Shown here one piece after another: positions 8,606 to 17,449 of a stretch of DNA of 47,869 nucleotides. Position 1 is the first letter of the stretch, and the number at the start of each line of letters is the position of its first letter. Source of the stretch: an uncultured Collinsella sp. (GTDB taxonomy: Bacteria; Actinomycetota; Coriobacteriia; Coriobacteriales; Coriobacteriaceae); the NCBI GenBank assembly GCA_902496775.1, contig CABVCF010000002.1:1-47869 (forward strand), in the 5' to 3' direction. The notes beneath the pieces are model-generated. The model saw nothing but the letters and a program-made list of their open reading frames with translations. It was not told the DNA's origin and did no database searches. The position numbers were made by a program, and so were the translations under genes.

Positions 8606-8626
8606 AACCCATAAACCTTATGGGTT
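8606..8626. promoter_or_regulatory. Perfect palindrome in the cysK/Rrf2 spacer
   Basis: AACCCATAA (8606-8614) and TTATGGGTT (8618-8626) are exact reverse complements around 3 bases. The site lies about 65 bp upstream of the cysK start. It is a candidate operator for the divergent Rrf2 regulator. Confidence 0.45.
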
Positions 8627-8730
8627 GTTCGTTTTGCTGTTGGCAAGCATAGTAGACAGTAAAGCCTAGTAACGCAATAGGAAATAGAAGATTATTACGA
8701 GTCGATTAACCATCTTGACCGGAACGGGTA

Positions 8731-8758
8731 TTTTCAAAACCAATTTTTCGGCTAGAAT
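8731..8758 (+). promoter_or_regulatory. Putative promoter of the Rrf2 gene
   Basis: The -10-like TAGAAT at 8753-8758 is preceded by TTTTCA at 8731-8736 with 16-bp spacing. The leader to the ATG would be about 30 nt. Confidence 0.4.
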
Positions 8759-8794
8759 TTCTACGGACTAAATGACCGAAAGGCAGCACTATAC

Positions 8795-9223
8795 ATGTTG
8801 GTTTCTACTAAGGGCAGATATGCCCTGCGCGTTATGGTCGACCTGGCCGAGCACCAGGCGGCCGGTCGCATCCCGCTCAAAGAGATCGCGGCGCGACAGG
8901 GGATTTCCGAGAAATATCTCGAGAACATCTTGGCTACGCTTGTGCGCGCCAACATGCTCTCGGGCATGCGTGGCAAGGGCGGCGGCTATGTGCTCACGCG
9001 CCCGCCCGAGCAGTACACGGTGGGCGAGATCTTGCGCCTGACCGAGGGCAGTCTGGCGCCGGTCGCCTGCCTGGATGGCGACTGCAAGGGCTGCTCGCGT
9101 TCGGATGAGTGCCCCACGCTCGACGTGTGGAAGAACCTGGACAAGCTCATCAACGACTACCTCGACGGTGTGACGCTTGATCAACTTGTCGCTCCCAACC
9201 ATGGCTACGACTACGTTATCTAA
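8795..9223 (+). CDS. Rrf2 family transcriptional regulator with cysteine cluster
   Basis: A DNA-binding regulator of the Rrf2 family (142 residues). The protein opens with the typical MLVSTKGRYALRVMVDLA, and the winged helix-turn-helix includes ISEKYLENILATLVRANML (38-56) and the wing GKGGGYVL. Cysteines at 92, 97, 100 and 106 match the region where IscR holds its Fe-S ligands (92, 98, 104), so an Fe-S cofactor is likely, though spacing differs and there is one extra cysteine. The ribosome site is weak (AAAGG, 13 bases away); the start is chosen from family similarity. Divergent cysK and the palindrome between them suggest sulfur or Fe-S control. It could be IscR-like or CymR-like; the cysteines favour the former. 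Confidence 0.9.
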   Translation: MLVSTKGRYALRVMVDLAEHQAAGRIPLKEIAARQGISEKYLENILATLVRANMLSGMRGKGGGYVLTRPPEQYTVGEILRLTEGSLAPVACLDGDCKGCSRSDECPTLDVWKNLDKLINDYLDGVTLDQLVAPNHGYDYVI

Positions 9224-9292
9224 CCCACACCTGCATTTGGGGACGTGGTGGAAATGGTAGATTTTCTCGCCCTTTGAGACTTGGCAAATAAG

Positions 9293-9329
9293 AAGGCCGC
9301 CCATTTTTGCGATGGGCGGCCTTCGTTTT
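9293..9329 (+). terminator. Intrinsic terminator of the Rrf2 gene
   Basis: AAGGCCGCCCAT (9293-9304) pairs exactly with ATGGGCGGCCTT (9312-9323), followed by CGTTTT. Reverse-strand A/T content also lets it serve the converging gene. Confidence 0.9.
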
Positions 9330-9364
9330 GGGCTGTTGAGACGGACGCGGCCGGAATGGCCGTT

Positions 9365-9730
9365 TTAGTCCTCGGCGATGCTGTCGAGGATGCTGCGCGT
9401 GATGGACACCAGGATGCTGCCCATAAAGGCCGATCCAAAGCTGGCGATGGAGATGCCGACGCCCAGCAGGTTGACCGACAGGTAGCTCGCGAGCTCAAGC
9501 ATAAAGCTGTTGACGACAAGCTGGAAAATGCCCAGCGTAATGATCGTGAGCGGCAGCGAGATGACCGTGAGGAACGGTTTGACGAACGAATCGACGATGT
9601 TCAGGAACAGTCCCACGAAGGCGAAACAGACCCAGGTCTCGGCAAAGCCGAAGGGTTGGATACCGGGGACGAGGAACGTGGCGATCGCGATGGCGATCGA
9701 GGTGAAGAGCCAGTTAAGCATAAAGCGCAT
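9365..9730 (-). CDS. Small four-helix membrane protein (phage holin family 4-like)
   Basis: A 121-residue protein that is almost wholly hydrophobic, with about four membrane segments: residues 5-22, 33-55, 58-78 and 90-108. Short loops include NIVDSFVKPFLTVISLPLTIITLG, the signature of the chromosomal family annotated as phage holin superfamily IV (COG1950-like). No lysis partner or phage gene is near, so a housekeeping membrane role is likelier than phage lysis. AAAGGATT lies 10 bases before the ATG at 9730; the Met at position 4 is an alternative start. It converges with the Rrf2 gene across the shared terminator. Confidence 0.8.
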   Translation of the reverse strand: MRFMLNWLFTSIAIAIATFLVPGIQPFGFAETWVCFAFVGLFLNIVDSFVKPFLTVISLPLTIITLGIFQLVVNSFMLELASYLSVNLLGVGISIASFGSAFMGSILVSITRSILDSIAED

Positions 9731-10000
9731 GGCGTGAATCCTTTCTTGCGCCGGGGTTGCTGGCGTCGCGTGAAGCGGCTTGCGGCGGCGACCTGGATGG
9801 TTGCGCGGGCGCGCCGCGGTGTTTGGGCGCCCATTGTCTCAAATATTCGTGGAGCTTACGTGCGCATATGGTTTCTAAACGGCGTTCGTCCTGAAAAACG
9901 CGCCGCTGGCAGAGAGTCTTGTCGCTTTAGTTTGGTGGTGTGCTACACTGCTACGGGCAAAAGCCACAGGCGTTGCCCTATTGCATAGAACGGGCGAACG
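9731..10000. other. Intergenic region with a possible promoter
   Basis: No gene is seen here. A TACACT hexamer at 9944-9949, with TTGTCG at 9919 (19-bp spacing), is the only promoter-like signal found for the TrpR-like gene. It would give a leader of roughly 95 nt. Confidence 0.35.
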
Positions 10001-10051
10001 ATGCCCGATGTCAGTATCAACTTCGATGCCTTTTGGCGGGTTTGGCGGTGA
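10001..10051 (+). other. Short upstream reading frame with two Trp codons
   Basis: ATG at 10001 opens a 16-residue frame, MPDVSINFDAFWRVWR, ending at TGA (10049-10051), just 3 bases before the TrpR-like gene. Two of its last four residues are Trp. It lacks a clear ribosome site. The final TGG CGG TGA also forms the ribosome site (GGCGGTGAT) of the next gene, so the Trp codons may be incidental. Confidence 0.25.
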
Positions 10052-10054
10052 TCG

Positions 10055-10354
10055 ATGAATATCGAGAACATGTTTGACAAGCCTGATGTCAAGCAGCTGG
10101 TCCACGCATTTAGCCTTTTGGACGACGAGAAGGATATCCAAGCGTTTTTGACCGATATCTGCACGCCGCGCGAGATTTGCGACCTTTCTCAGCGTTTGCA
10201 GGTTGCGCGCTATTTGGACGAGGGCGAGCCTTATGTTGAGGTTCAGGCCCGTACCGGCGCTTCGTCCACCACGGTGAGCCGCGTTTCAAAGGCGCTGAAC
10301 GGCGAGTACGGTGGCTACCGCAAGATCCTCATTAAGTTGGAGGATGGCGAGTAG
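10055..10354 (+). CDS. YerC/YecD family TrpR-related DNA-binding protein
   Basis: A 99-residue all-helical protein of the Trp repressor superfamily, YerC/YecD branch, whose ligand and regulon are not established. The helix-turn-helix is clear at about 60-83 (PYVEVQARTGASSTTVSRVSKALN), preceded by LTDICTPREICDLSQRLQVARYL, the conserved core of the family. Binding of tryptophan cannot be claimed: this branch differs from E. coli TrpR in the ligand pocket. The ATG at 10055 is preceded by GGCGGTGAT, a near-perfect ribosome site. A terminator follows, so it is probably a single-gene unit. No trp biosynthesis genes are in the window. Confidence 0.88.
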   Translation: MNIENMFDKPDVKQLVHAFSLLDDEKDIQAFLTDICTPREICDLSQRLQVARYLDEGEPYVEVQARTGASSTTVSRVSKALNGEYGGYRKILIKLEDGE

Positions 10355-10380
10355 GCCAGCGACAACATTGAATTACGAAG

Positions 10381-10405
10381 AACCGTCCCTCCGGGGGCGG
10401 TTTTT
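10381..10405 (+). terminator. Intrinsic terminator of the TrpR-like gene
   Basis: AACCGTCCC (10381-10389) pairs with GGGGCGGTT (10394-10402), with one G-T wobble, followed by a T-run. Confidence 0.85.
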
Positions 10406-10538
10406 ATATGCCTGCAATCGGCTGGTGCGTTGGGTTCAGGTTGCTTTGTACCAAAAGATGGAACTGCGGTGGCAATGTGTCCGCTTGGGCGGGTAGGATG
10501 GATGCATTGATTATTGCGAACGGTTTGAGCGGAGGACC

Positions 10539-13500
10539 ATGCCTGTTCGAATCTATACCACCAATGCCGGCACGGATTTGAGCGATGCCGAGTCGGCGCT
10601 GCTTGCCGACCTTATTGCCCGTCACGGGCGTGTCGTGTTGCTGGCACCAACGTTTGCCGAGCTCGATCTGTGCCGTCATGATGCGGCGGAAGCCGGCATT
10701 TCGCTGGGTATCGACTACAAGACACCCGCATCGTGGCTTCGCTCGCTTTGGGAGCTTTTGGGCGACGGGCGCGGTTTCGTCGACAACCTGCAACGTCAGA
10801 TGCTGTTTTCGGATATGATTGCCCGCCGCGACGATGCCGACCTGCAGCCGCTTTCGCGTAGCCAGGGCACGGTGCGCATGCTCGCGCGCATGGCCCGCGA
10901 TGTGCTGCCGGGTGTGGCGGGGACGACGGCCGAGCGATGCGGTGGCAACAATTGCCAGCCTGAGCCAAAAAGCGATGCCGAGGCTCGTGTGTTTGAGCTT
11001 TTGCGTGCCTACGCGGGCGGTTTGGACCGTCGAGATATGGTCGAGCCCTGCGAGGCAGCCGACATTATGGCCGGTGCCCTGGCCGATAGCCTGCCGGCGT
11101 GCGCCCGCGCCGTATGCGTGCGCGGTACCACGTCGTTTACGCACGGTCTACTCGAGCTGCTGTCTGCCGTGGCGAACAATGGGGGAGAGGTCGTCGTGCT
11201 GCTTGCCCGCGAGCAGGCGGCGATGCGCGAGGAGCTTGCCACGGCATTTGATGCCCGCGGTGTGCTGTTTGAGATCGCGCCGCTGGGGGAGGACGCCGTC
11301 GCGTCTGATGTCGCTTGCGGGGCCGCCGCTCAGCCTGCCTTTATTGAGGTCGCCGGCCCCCATGCCCGTGCTCATGTCTATGCGGACGCCATCGATAAGT
11401 TGGTGAAAGCGCACAAGGAGTCCAAGGCCGATAAAGCTACTGCAACGCCCGCCGACCCCGTGCGCGTGCTCGTCGTTTCTGCCCGGGCACCCCAGCTGTT
11501 CGGCGAGCTCGCCGCCCGTTTGGCGGCGCGTCACATTGCGGCCGAGACGACTGAGTTCACGGCGTTTTCCCAGTCCATCGCGGGCAGGCAGTTTACGGCG
11601 CTCGCCAACCTGATCGAGCGTATGAAAGCCGCCGACGAGGGCACCGCTTCCAAGACTGAGTGGTGGCCCGCGCCGGAGCTTACCGACTGGATCTACAGTC
11701 CGCTTTCGGGCGCTGATGCCGTCAATGCCCGTACCTTCGATAAGAATATGCGTCTCTCGCGCAGCAAGACTACCGCGGGCGTCAAGAGCCTGCTGCAGAG
11801 CGTTCAGGGCCAGGTGAGGGGCGCGCGCAAGGCGACGAGCGACGATAACTGGTTTAAGAACGTACCGTGTGTGGTCTCGGACGTGTTCCAGGCGCTGTGG
11901 CGTGACAAGCCCGTGACGGCGCTTAAGGCCATGCTTGCCGTTGCCGAGGCGTTGCCCGATCGCGCTCTAGGCGGCCTTGACGGCCAGGCCCGTCGCCAGG
12001 CAGAGACGGCTTTGCTGCGCCATGCCATCGACATCCTTATGAACGATGCTCGCGCGCTCGACGTGTCGCAGGCCGCGACCGTGCCGGTTCTCGACGGCGT
12101 TCGAACCAAGGTGGACAAGCGCAGTACCGCCTACGATTACGAGACCTACGAGGTCGATCGCACACCACGAGCACAAGTGCGCTTCGCGTCGCTTGCCGAT
12201 GCGTCGGTTCTTCGCCCTGGCAGCTACGATGCCGTGCTGTTTGCCGATGTCGACCTGGACAGCTATCCGCTTTCGCACGAAGAGGGCCCGCTTGCCACGT
12301 TGACAGCCGAGCTGCGCCGCGACGGCGTGTCTTTGGAGCCCGCTGCCCTGCTGCGCGTGCGCTTTGGCCGTGCGATGCAGGCGGCGAGCGGTCCGGTCGC
12401 GCTCGCCCGTGTGACGCACGATCGCCGGGCACGCGAGTGCTACCCGGCAGCCGTATGGACCGAGCTGTGGGCACATGCCGAGGCCGCTGGCGCTGCCAAG
12501 CCCATGCGCGTGGGCGAGGGCGATATCATCGCCGACTTTGATCCCGCGGCAGGTGAAGGTCTTAGGCGCGAGCGCGTGACCTGCGAAGCTCCTCAGCATC
12601 TGAGCGATGAAGCCATTCCGTATTTGGTCCTGTGCCGTCGCGATGGCGAGGGTGAGGACGCGCCGCTTGTGCCGCGTCTGACGTCCGCCTCGCAGATCGA
12701 GGCCTATTCCACCTGCCCGCTGTGCTGGTTCGTCTCGTATCGCGTCAAGCCCCAGTCGATCGACGCGGGCTTTGGCAACATGGAGAAGGGCAACTTTGTC
12801 CACGACGTGCTGGAGCACTTGCATGCGTGTCTTCCGCAGAAGGGCATGGAGCGCGTGACGCCCGAGAATCTGCCGCGCGCACAGGAGCTGCTGCGCGAGG
12901 TCTTTACCGATACCTTGGCCGAGCATGCGGGCAAGCGTGGCAACGAGGGCCCGCTGGTGCCGCTCTCCCCGGTGGAGGAGCGTCAGGTGGCCGAGATCTT
13001 GCCGCAGCTGGAGGGCGTCCTTGCCTACGAGTCCGAGGCGCTGACTCCTTTTGCTCCGCGCTACCTGGAGTTTGCCTTTAACGATCTTAACGTTGAGTAT
13101 GCCGGTTGGCCGCTCGGCGGGCGCATCGACCGCGTAGATGTGGATGCCGAGAATCGCGCCGTGGTAATCGACTACAAGCATCGCACGGGCGTTGAGGAGT
13201 TTAAGCTCGCCGACCCTACGGTGCGCGACGAGGAATCGGGCACGGCGCCCATCGACGACCCGCGCTGGCTGCCACCCCATACCCAGACACTCATCTACGC
13301 GCAGGCCATGCGTCGGGCGCTGGGCCTAGATACCCGTGCTGCGCTCTATTTCTCGACCAAGGGCGGCAAGCCCGCGCTGCGCGGCGCGGCGAGTGCCGAG
13401 TTGCTCGAGGAAGAGCGTGGTGACGGTCGCATCCCGGGCCTCAAGAAGGGCTTCCCGGGCGAGGGCGGCAGCATGGACTTCGATGCCCTGCTCGACCGCG

Positions 13501-13637
13501 TGGAGACCGGCATTGCCGAGCGCCTGCGCGAGCTCGAGGCAGGTGACGTCGCCGCTGTCGACCCGACATCGGCGCAAGCCGCGCATGCGCGCTGTTCGTA
13601 TAACCACCAAGGAACGTTTGTAAGGAGGGACGTGTAG
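10539..13637 (+). CDS. AddB-like PD-(D/E)XK nuclease subunit
   Basis: Probable partner of the AddA helicase-nuclease encoded 3 bases downstream; AddAB processes double-strand breaks for RecA. The 1032-residue protein is shorter than B. subtilis AddB. The N-terminal region has helicase-like AddB organisation but I see no Walker A motif, so it should not hydrolyse ATP. The C-terminal nuclease core is present: GGRIDRVDV followed by AVVIDYKHRT (D-x-Y-K, about 865-885), and QTLIYAQAM for the final helix. AddB normally carries a 4Fe-4S staple with one early Cys and three at the C-terminus. Here YSTCPLC is present, but the end reads ARCSYNHQGTF with a single Cys. GGAGG precedes the ATG. Identification rests mainly on the nuclease motifs and on the neighbour. 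Confidence 0.82.
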   Translation: MPVRIYTTNAGTDLSDAESALLADLIARHGRVVLLAPTFAELDLCRHDAAEAGISLGIDYKTPASWLRSLWELLGDGRGFVDNLQRQMLFSDMIARRDDADLQPLSRSQGTVRMLARMARDVLPGVAGTTAERCGGNNCQPEPKSDAEARVFELLRAYAGGLDRRDMVEPCEAADIMAGALADSLPACARAVCVRGTTSFTHGLLELLSAVANNGGEVVVLLAREQAAMREELATAFDARGVLFEIAPLGEDAVASDVACGAAAQPAFIEVAGPHARAHVYADAIDKLVKAHKESKADKATATPADPVRVLVVSARAPQLFGELAARLAARHIAAETTEFTAFSQSIAGRQFTALANLIERMKAADEGTASKTEWWPAPELTDWIYSPLSGADAVNARTFDKNMRLSRSKTTAGVKSLLQSVQGQVRGARKATSDDNWFKNVPCVVSDVFQALWRDKPVTALKAMLAVAEALPDRALGGLDGQARRQAETALLRHAIDILMNDARALDVSQAATVPVLDGVRTKVDKRSTAYDYETYEVDRTPRAQVRFASLADASVLRPGSYDAVLFADVDLDSYPLSHEEGPLATLTAELRRDGVSLEPAALLRVRFGRAMQAASGPVALARVTHDRRARECYPAAVWTELWAHAEAAGAAKPMRVGEGDIIADFDPAAGEGLRRERVTCEAPQHLSDEAIPYLVLCRRDGEGEDAPLVPRLTSASQIEAYSTCPLCWFVSYRVKPQSIDAGFGNMEKGNFVHDVLEHLHACLPQKGMERVTPENLPRAQELLREVFTDTLAEHAGKRGNEGPLVPLSPVEERQVAEILPQLEGVLAYESEALTPFAPRYLEFAFNDLNVEYAGWPLGGRIDRVDVDAENRAVVIDYKHRTGVEEFKLADPTVRDEESGTAPIDDPRWLPPHTQTLIYAQAMRRALGLDTRAALYFSTKGGKPALRGAASAELLEEERGDGRIPGLKKGFPGEGGSMDFDALLDRVETGIAERLRELEAGDVAAVDPTSAQAAHARCSYNHQGTFVRRDV

Positions 13638-13640
13638 ACC

Positions 13641-16600
13641 ATGGATCTTTCGACTTTGATGCCGCAACAGCTGCAGATTGTCAAAACGCTCGACCGTCCG
13701 CTATTTGTCTCGGCGGGCGCCGGTTCGGGCAAGACCTTTACCCTTACGCGCCGCATCGTCTACGCGCTCTCGCCCGAATCCGGTCCGTTCGTTGAACATC
13801 TGGATCAGGTGCTCGCTATTACCTTTACCAAAGATGCCGCGGCCGAGATTCGCGACCGCGTGCGCCGTGCGCTTATCGACGAGGGCATGGACGAGGAAGC
13901 ACTGACCGTCGACGACGCGTGGATTTCGACCATTCACGGCATGTGCTCGCGTATCCTGCGCGCGCATGCGCTGGAGCTGGGCATCGACCCCGAGTTCACG
14001 GTGCTCACCGATACCGACGAGCTTATGGACCAGGCTGTTGAGCATGTGCTGGCCCGCGCGACGGCGCCCGATGCCGCCCCCGAGCTCGCGGCATCGCTCA
14101 AGGCCCTCTATGCCTGGTATCCCATGGCGGGCGAGGGCGGTTCCTTTGGCACCGGCACGACCATCAAGGGCCTGGTGCGCGACCTGCTGGAGCTGTCGAG
14201 CCAGTTGCCGGGCGGTATGGACGACGTGTGCGTGGCGCGCGGCCAGGCCGATACCTCGGCACTCGCCGATGCCTATCGCGCGGCGCTGGGCGCAAGCAAG
14301 GCCGCGACCGAGAAGGCGCAGATGGCACTCGACGCCATTGACGCGTTCGAGGCGAGCGGCAAGACCATGGCCGATGCAGCGCGACTCATGATGTCGTGCA
14401 CCATGCCGCGCGCGAGCAAGGCATTCCCTAAGGAGCAGGTCGAGCTGCTCAAGGCCGAGGCCGCCGATGCGTTTATCAATATCGTGCTTGCCTGCGGTGG
14501 CCCGGCGCTCGATGCGCTGGTGGGCCTGGCCCGTTCCGTGGAGGCTGAGTATCGCGCGCTGAAGGCTGCCCAGTCCGCTCTCGATAATAACGACCTGCTG
14601 CGTATGGCTTACGAGGCGTTGCGCGATTACCCTGCCATCCGTGCTGCGTACGAGGGCCGCTTTAAGATGGTCATGATCGATGAGTTTCAGGATACCGACC
14701 AGATGCAGGTCGATCTGATACGCTACCTGACGGGTGCGGGGGAGCGCGCGCTGTGCACCGTAGGCGATGCACAGCAGTCCATCTATCGCTTCCGTGGCGC
14801 CGAGGTCGAGGTGTTTCGCCGCCAGGAGCGCAAGGTGGGCTCCTCTGCTGCGCCCGAGACGGCTGTCGCATCCGATGCCCCCGCTGGCGAGCTCGTCAAA
14901 CTCGTGCGCAACTTCCGCAGCCACGACGAGGTGCTGCGCTACGTAGCACGCGTCTTTGACGGCAACACCGGTGGTTTGATGCAGGGGTTCTTGGATCTTG
15001 AACCGAGCGACAAACGCGAGGACAAGCTCAAGGCGAAGGCTTCGCGCCGCCAGGCGCTGTTCGTTGCCGGTGGCAGCACCCAGGAGCGAACGCAGGCGAA
15101 AGCTCGTGCGATTGCGGAGCGGTTCCAAACGCTCGTCAAAGCGGGGCAGCCCCAGGGCAGCATGGTCCTGCTGCTGGGCCGCATGACCAACGCCGATGTC
15201 TATGCGCAGGCCTTCCGCGACCAAGGGCTCAACTGCGTGATCGCAGGCGGCTCGGTCTTTGCCCAAGCAGCCGAGGTGCAGACGGTGCGCGCCCTGGTTT
15301 GTGCGCTCGCCAATCCGGCCGATACGGCGCAGGGCCTTATGCCGCTGCTCGCCTCGCCGATGTTTGCGCTCGGCGCCCAGGAGTTCCTGGCGCTGGCGAC
15401 CAAGCTCGATGGCGAGACGGGGGAGACCTCGCGCCGGAATATCGACATGGGCATCATGAGCGATTCCGATGTGCCGGGCTTGCAGGGCTTGCCGCTTGTG
15501 ACGCGTGCCCGCGAGGTGCTGCGCTACGCACTGCGTCGCGTGGGGCGTGATTCGTTCGCCGCCATCGCGCGCGACGCGGTCAATGCCTCCGGCTGGTTCG
15601 TGCGCCTGGCGCAGCGCGGCCCCGAGGGCAAGGCCATCGCCGCCAACGTGCTCAAGGCGCTCGACGCCGTGGCCGAGGAGGAGGCCGAGTTCGGCAACTC
15701 GCCGCGTTCCATCGCGCTGGCCTTCGACCGCTTCTTGGCGGGCAAGGAGGCCCCGGGTGCCCTCAACGAGGAGGGCGACGGCGCGGTGCGCATCATGACC
15801 GTGCATGCGTCCAAGGGTCTGGAGTATCCGGTCGTAGCGGTTGCCGAGTGTTTTGGCGTGCGCAAGCCGTCCGGTGCGGCTCAGATGGGGCGTGTCGAGG
15901 GCGGAGCGCAGGTCGTGGCACTGCCAGCTCGTTTTGATGGCGTTAAGCTTGCCGATGGGACCTTTGTGAAGGGCGATGACGTCAAAAAGCAGTTTGAGCA
16001 TGCGTTTAAGGGCAAGGGCACGTCGCTGTGGCTGCCGCCGGAGCTCATGGAGGATGTCTGCGCGACGGGTTCTCCCGCCGAGGCATTTGCCCGCCTGCGC
16101 AACGACGACCTGCAGCTTTCGCTCGAGGAGCGGGCCCGCTTGCTCTACGTTGCCATGACACGTGCGCGCGAGCTGGTGATCTTGGCGATGGATGCCGGCG
16201 TGAGCCGTGGCAAGGTGACGGCGCCGACCTTCGACGTCGAGAGCGATCTGACCTATGACGTGCTGCGCCGTATTCTGCCGACCGACGCTCTGGACATGCC
16301 GCAGCTCGATGCCGACCGCCTGGTGTTCGACAACTCCCGGCCGGGCGACTACGAGCTCATTTCGCTCGCGAACTTTACCTTTGGCGAGCAGGCGTTTGAG
16401 GCCAACGCTTCGCTGGATGCCGAGGGCAGGCTTGTTCGCGGCGATGTCGATACAGATACTGCCGACGATTCGGCCAGTACAATCGTCCCCGGTCCTGCCG
16501 ACCCCGAGCCCGATGCGTTTGAGCTCGTGTATCCCCAGGCGGTGGGCGTGCGCATGGGCACCTGCCCGTATCCGGAGCGCGATTCGTACAGCTACTCGTC

Positions 16601-17273
16601 AATTGCCGCGGCGCTGCATGCCGAGTCCGAGGACCGTGCCGCCGAGGCGCACGTGCCCATGGACGAGGCTGGCGATGATGCAGAGTCGGATGGCTCGGAG
16701 ATGGCCGATGCGGACGTGGTCGTCGTTGAGCCCGCCGGCAACCCCATGGCGCTGGGCTCGGCGTTCCACGCCGCCTGCCAGTGGCTCATCGAGATGGGTG
16801 CCGACGCGTTGCCCGCTGCGCGCGCCGATGCGCTGGCGCGTCTGTGGCGCCTGACGCCGGAGCAGCGCGAACGCTTCGACGTTGCCCTGAACCGCTGGCT
16901 CAAGTCGGCTGTTCGTGCCGACCTGCTCGCGTGGCCGTGCGTTCGCGCCGAGGTGCCGTTCTTTTCGCTGGGCTGCGAGGACGAGGACATCGCTCGCTAC
17001 GGCGCCTATGCCGAAGGCGCCATCGACGCTTTGGCGACGAACCCGGCGGATTCGTCACGCGCGCTGGTCATCGACTACAAGACGGGCGGCACACCGGACG
17101 AGACACCGGAACAGCTGCAGGAGAAGCACGCCCTGCAGGCGCGCGTCTACGCTGATGTTCTGCACAAGGCGGGCTTTGAGGCCGTGACTGTCAAGTTCGT
17201 CCGCGTGGAGCAGGCGAATCCAACCATCTTCGTCGAACCCGCCGAACCTCAAGTAGTCACCTACAATCTCTAG
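13641..17273 (+). CDS. addA: AddA-like UvrD/REP helicase-nuclease
   Basis: A superfamily 1A helicase fused to a RecB-type nuclease (1210 residues, close to B. subtilis AddA). Motifs are all visible: Walker A SAGAGSGKT (24-32), TFTKDAAAEIRDRV, IHGMCSRILR, Walker B IDEFQDT (about 346), GDAQQSIYRFRGA, LVRNFRSHDEVL, VHASKGLEYPVV and YVAMTRARELV (about 833). The nuclease domain carries AIDAL and ALVIDYKTGG (about 1141), then QARVYADVL. All catalytic residues seem intact, so this subunit likely supplies the motor and one nuclease. It starts 3 bases after the AddB-like stop with AAGGAGG upstream, so the two are cotranscribed and probably made in equal amounts. A RecB-like or PcrA-like role is less likely given the pairing. 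Confidence 0.92.
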   Translation: MDLSTLMPQQLQIVKTLDRPLFVSAGAGSGKTFTLTRRIVYALSPESGPFVEHLDQVLAITFTKDAAAEIRDRVRRALIDEGMDEEALTVDDAWISTIHGMCSRILRAHALELGIDPEFTVLTDTDELMDQAVEHVLARATAPDAAPELAASLKALYAWYPMAGEGGSFGTGTTIKGLVRDLLELSSQLPGGMDDVCVARGQADTSALADAYRAALGASKAATEKAQMALDAIDAFEASGKTMADAARLMMSCTMPRASKAFPKEQVELLKAEAADAFINIVLACGGPALDALVGLARSVEAEYRALKAAQSALDNNDLLRMAYEALRDYPAIRAAYEGRFKMVMIDEFQDTDQMQVDLIRYLTGAGERALCTVGDAQQSIYRFRGAEVEVFRRQERKVGSSAAPETAVASDAPAGELVKLVRNFRSHDEVLRYVARVFDGNTGGLMQGFLDLEPSDKREDKLKAKASRRQALFVAGGSTQERTQAKARAIAERFQTLVKAGQPQGSMVLLLGRMTNADVYAQAFRDQGLNCVIAGGSVFAQAAEVQTVRALVCALANPADTAQGLMPLLASPMFALGAQEFLALATKLDGETGETSRRNIDMGIMSDSDVPGLQGLPLVTRAREVLRYALRRVGRDSFAAIARDAVNASGWFVRLAQRGPEGKAIAANVLKALDAVAEEEAEFGNSPRSIALAFDRFLAGKEAPGALNEEGDGAVRIMTVHASKGLEYPVVAVAECFGVRKPSGAAQMGRVEGGAQVVALPARFDGVKLADGTFVKGDDVKKQFEHAFKGKGTSLWLPPELMEDVCATGSPAEAFARLRNDDLQLSLEERARLLYVAMTRARELVILAMDAGVSRGKVTAPTFDVESDLTYDVLRRILPTDALDMPQLDADRLVFDNSRPGDYELISLANFTFGEQAFEANASLDAEGRLVRGDVDTDTADDSASTIVPGPADPEPDAFELVYPQAVGVRMGTCPYPERDSYSYSSIAAALHAESEDRAAEAHVPMDEAGDDAESDGSEMADADVVVVEPAGNPMALGSAFHAACQWLIEMGADALPAARADALARLWRLTPEQRERFDVALNRWLKSAVRADLLAWPCVRAEVPFFSLGCEDEDIARYGAYAEGAIDALATNPADSSRALVIDYKTGGTPDETPEQLQEKHALQARVYADVLHKAGFEAVTVKFVRVEQANPTIFVEPAEPQVVTYNL

Positions 17274-17285
17274 CCCTCAGATAAC

Positions 17286-17350
17286 TTGCGGTGGAATGCG
17301 GACTGTTTTGGCCAAAAAAGCCGCCAAACAGTCCGCATTTCACCGCAACT
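17286..17350. repeat. Second copy of the GTTGCGGTGAAAT-type palindrome
   Basis: The left arm from 17286 (TTGCGGTGGAATGCGGACTG) pairs with the right arm ending at 17350 (CAGTCCGCATTTCACCGCAA), apart from one G-T wobble and one bulged T. The centre is GGCCAAAAAAGCCGCC. The arm shares GTTGCGGTGAAAT and GGACTGTTT with the copy at 6239-6303. It sits just after addA and may also act as its terminator. Confidence 0.8.
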
Positions 17351-17449
17351 GCAAGAGGAGCCGTGTTGGTTTGGCTAGGTTCGGGTGCTGTCCGTGCCGT
17401 GGGGTAAAATCGTTCAGTCAGAACACGAACCCGCATCGGAGCTCATCAC

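Noticed and set aside
9365..9730. Phage lysis module suggested by the holin-like protein
   Set aside because: No endolysin, integrase or structural phage gene is nearby. The protein resembles the chromosomal holin superfamily IV group.
13701..16001. Very long antisense open frame within addA
   Set aside because: The plus strand carries all helicase motifs. The antisense translation is His/Arg-rich and motif-free.
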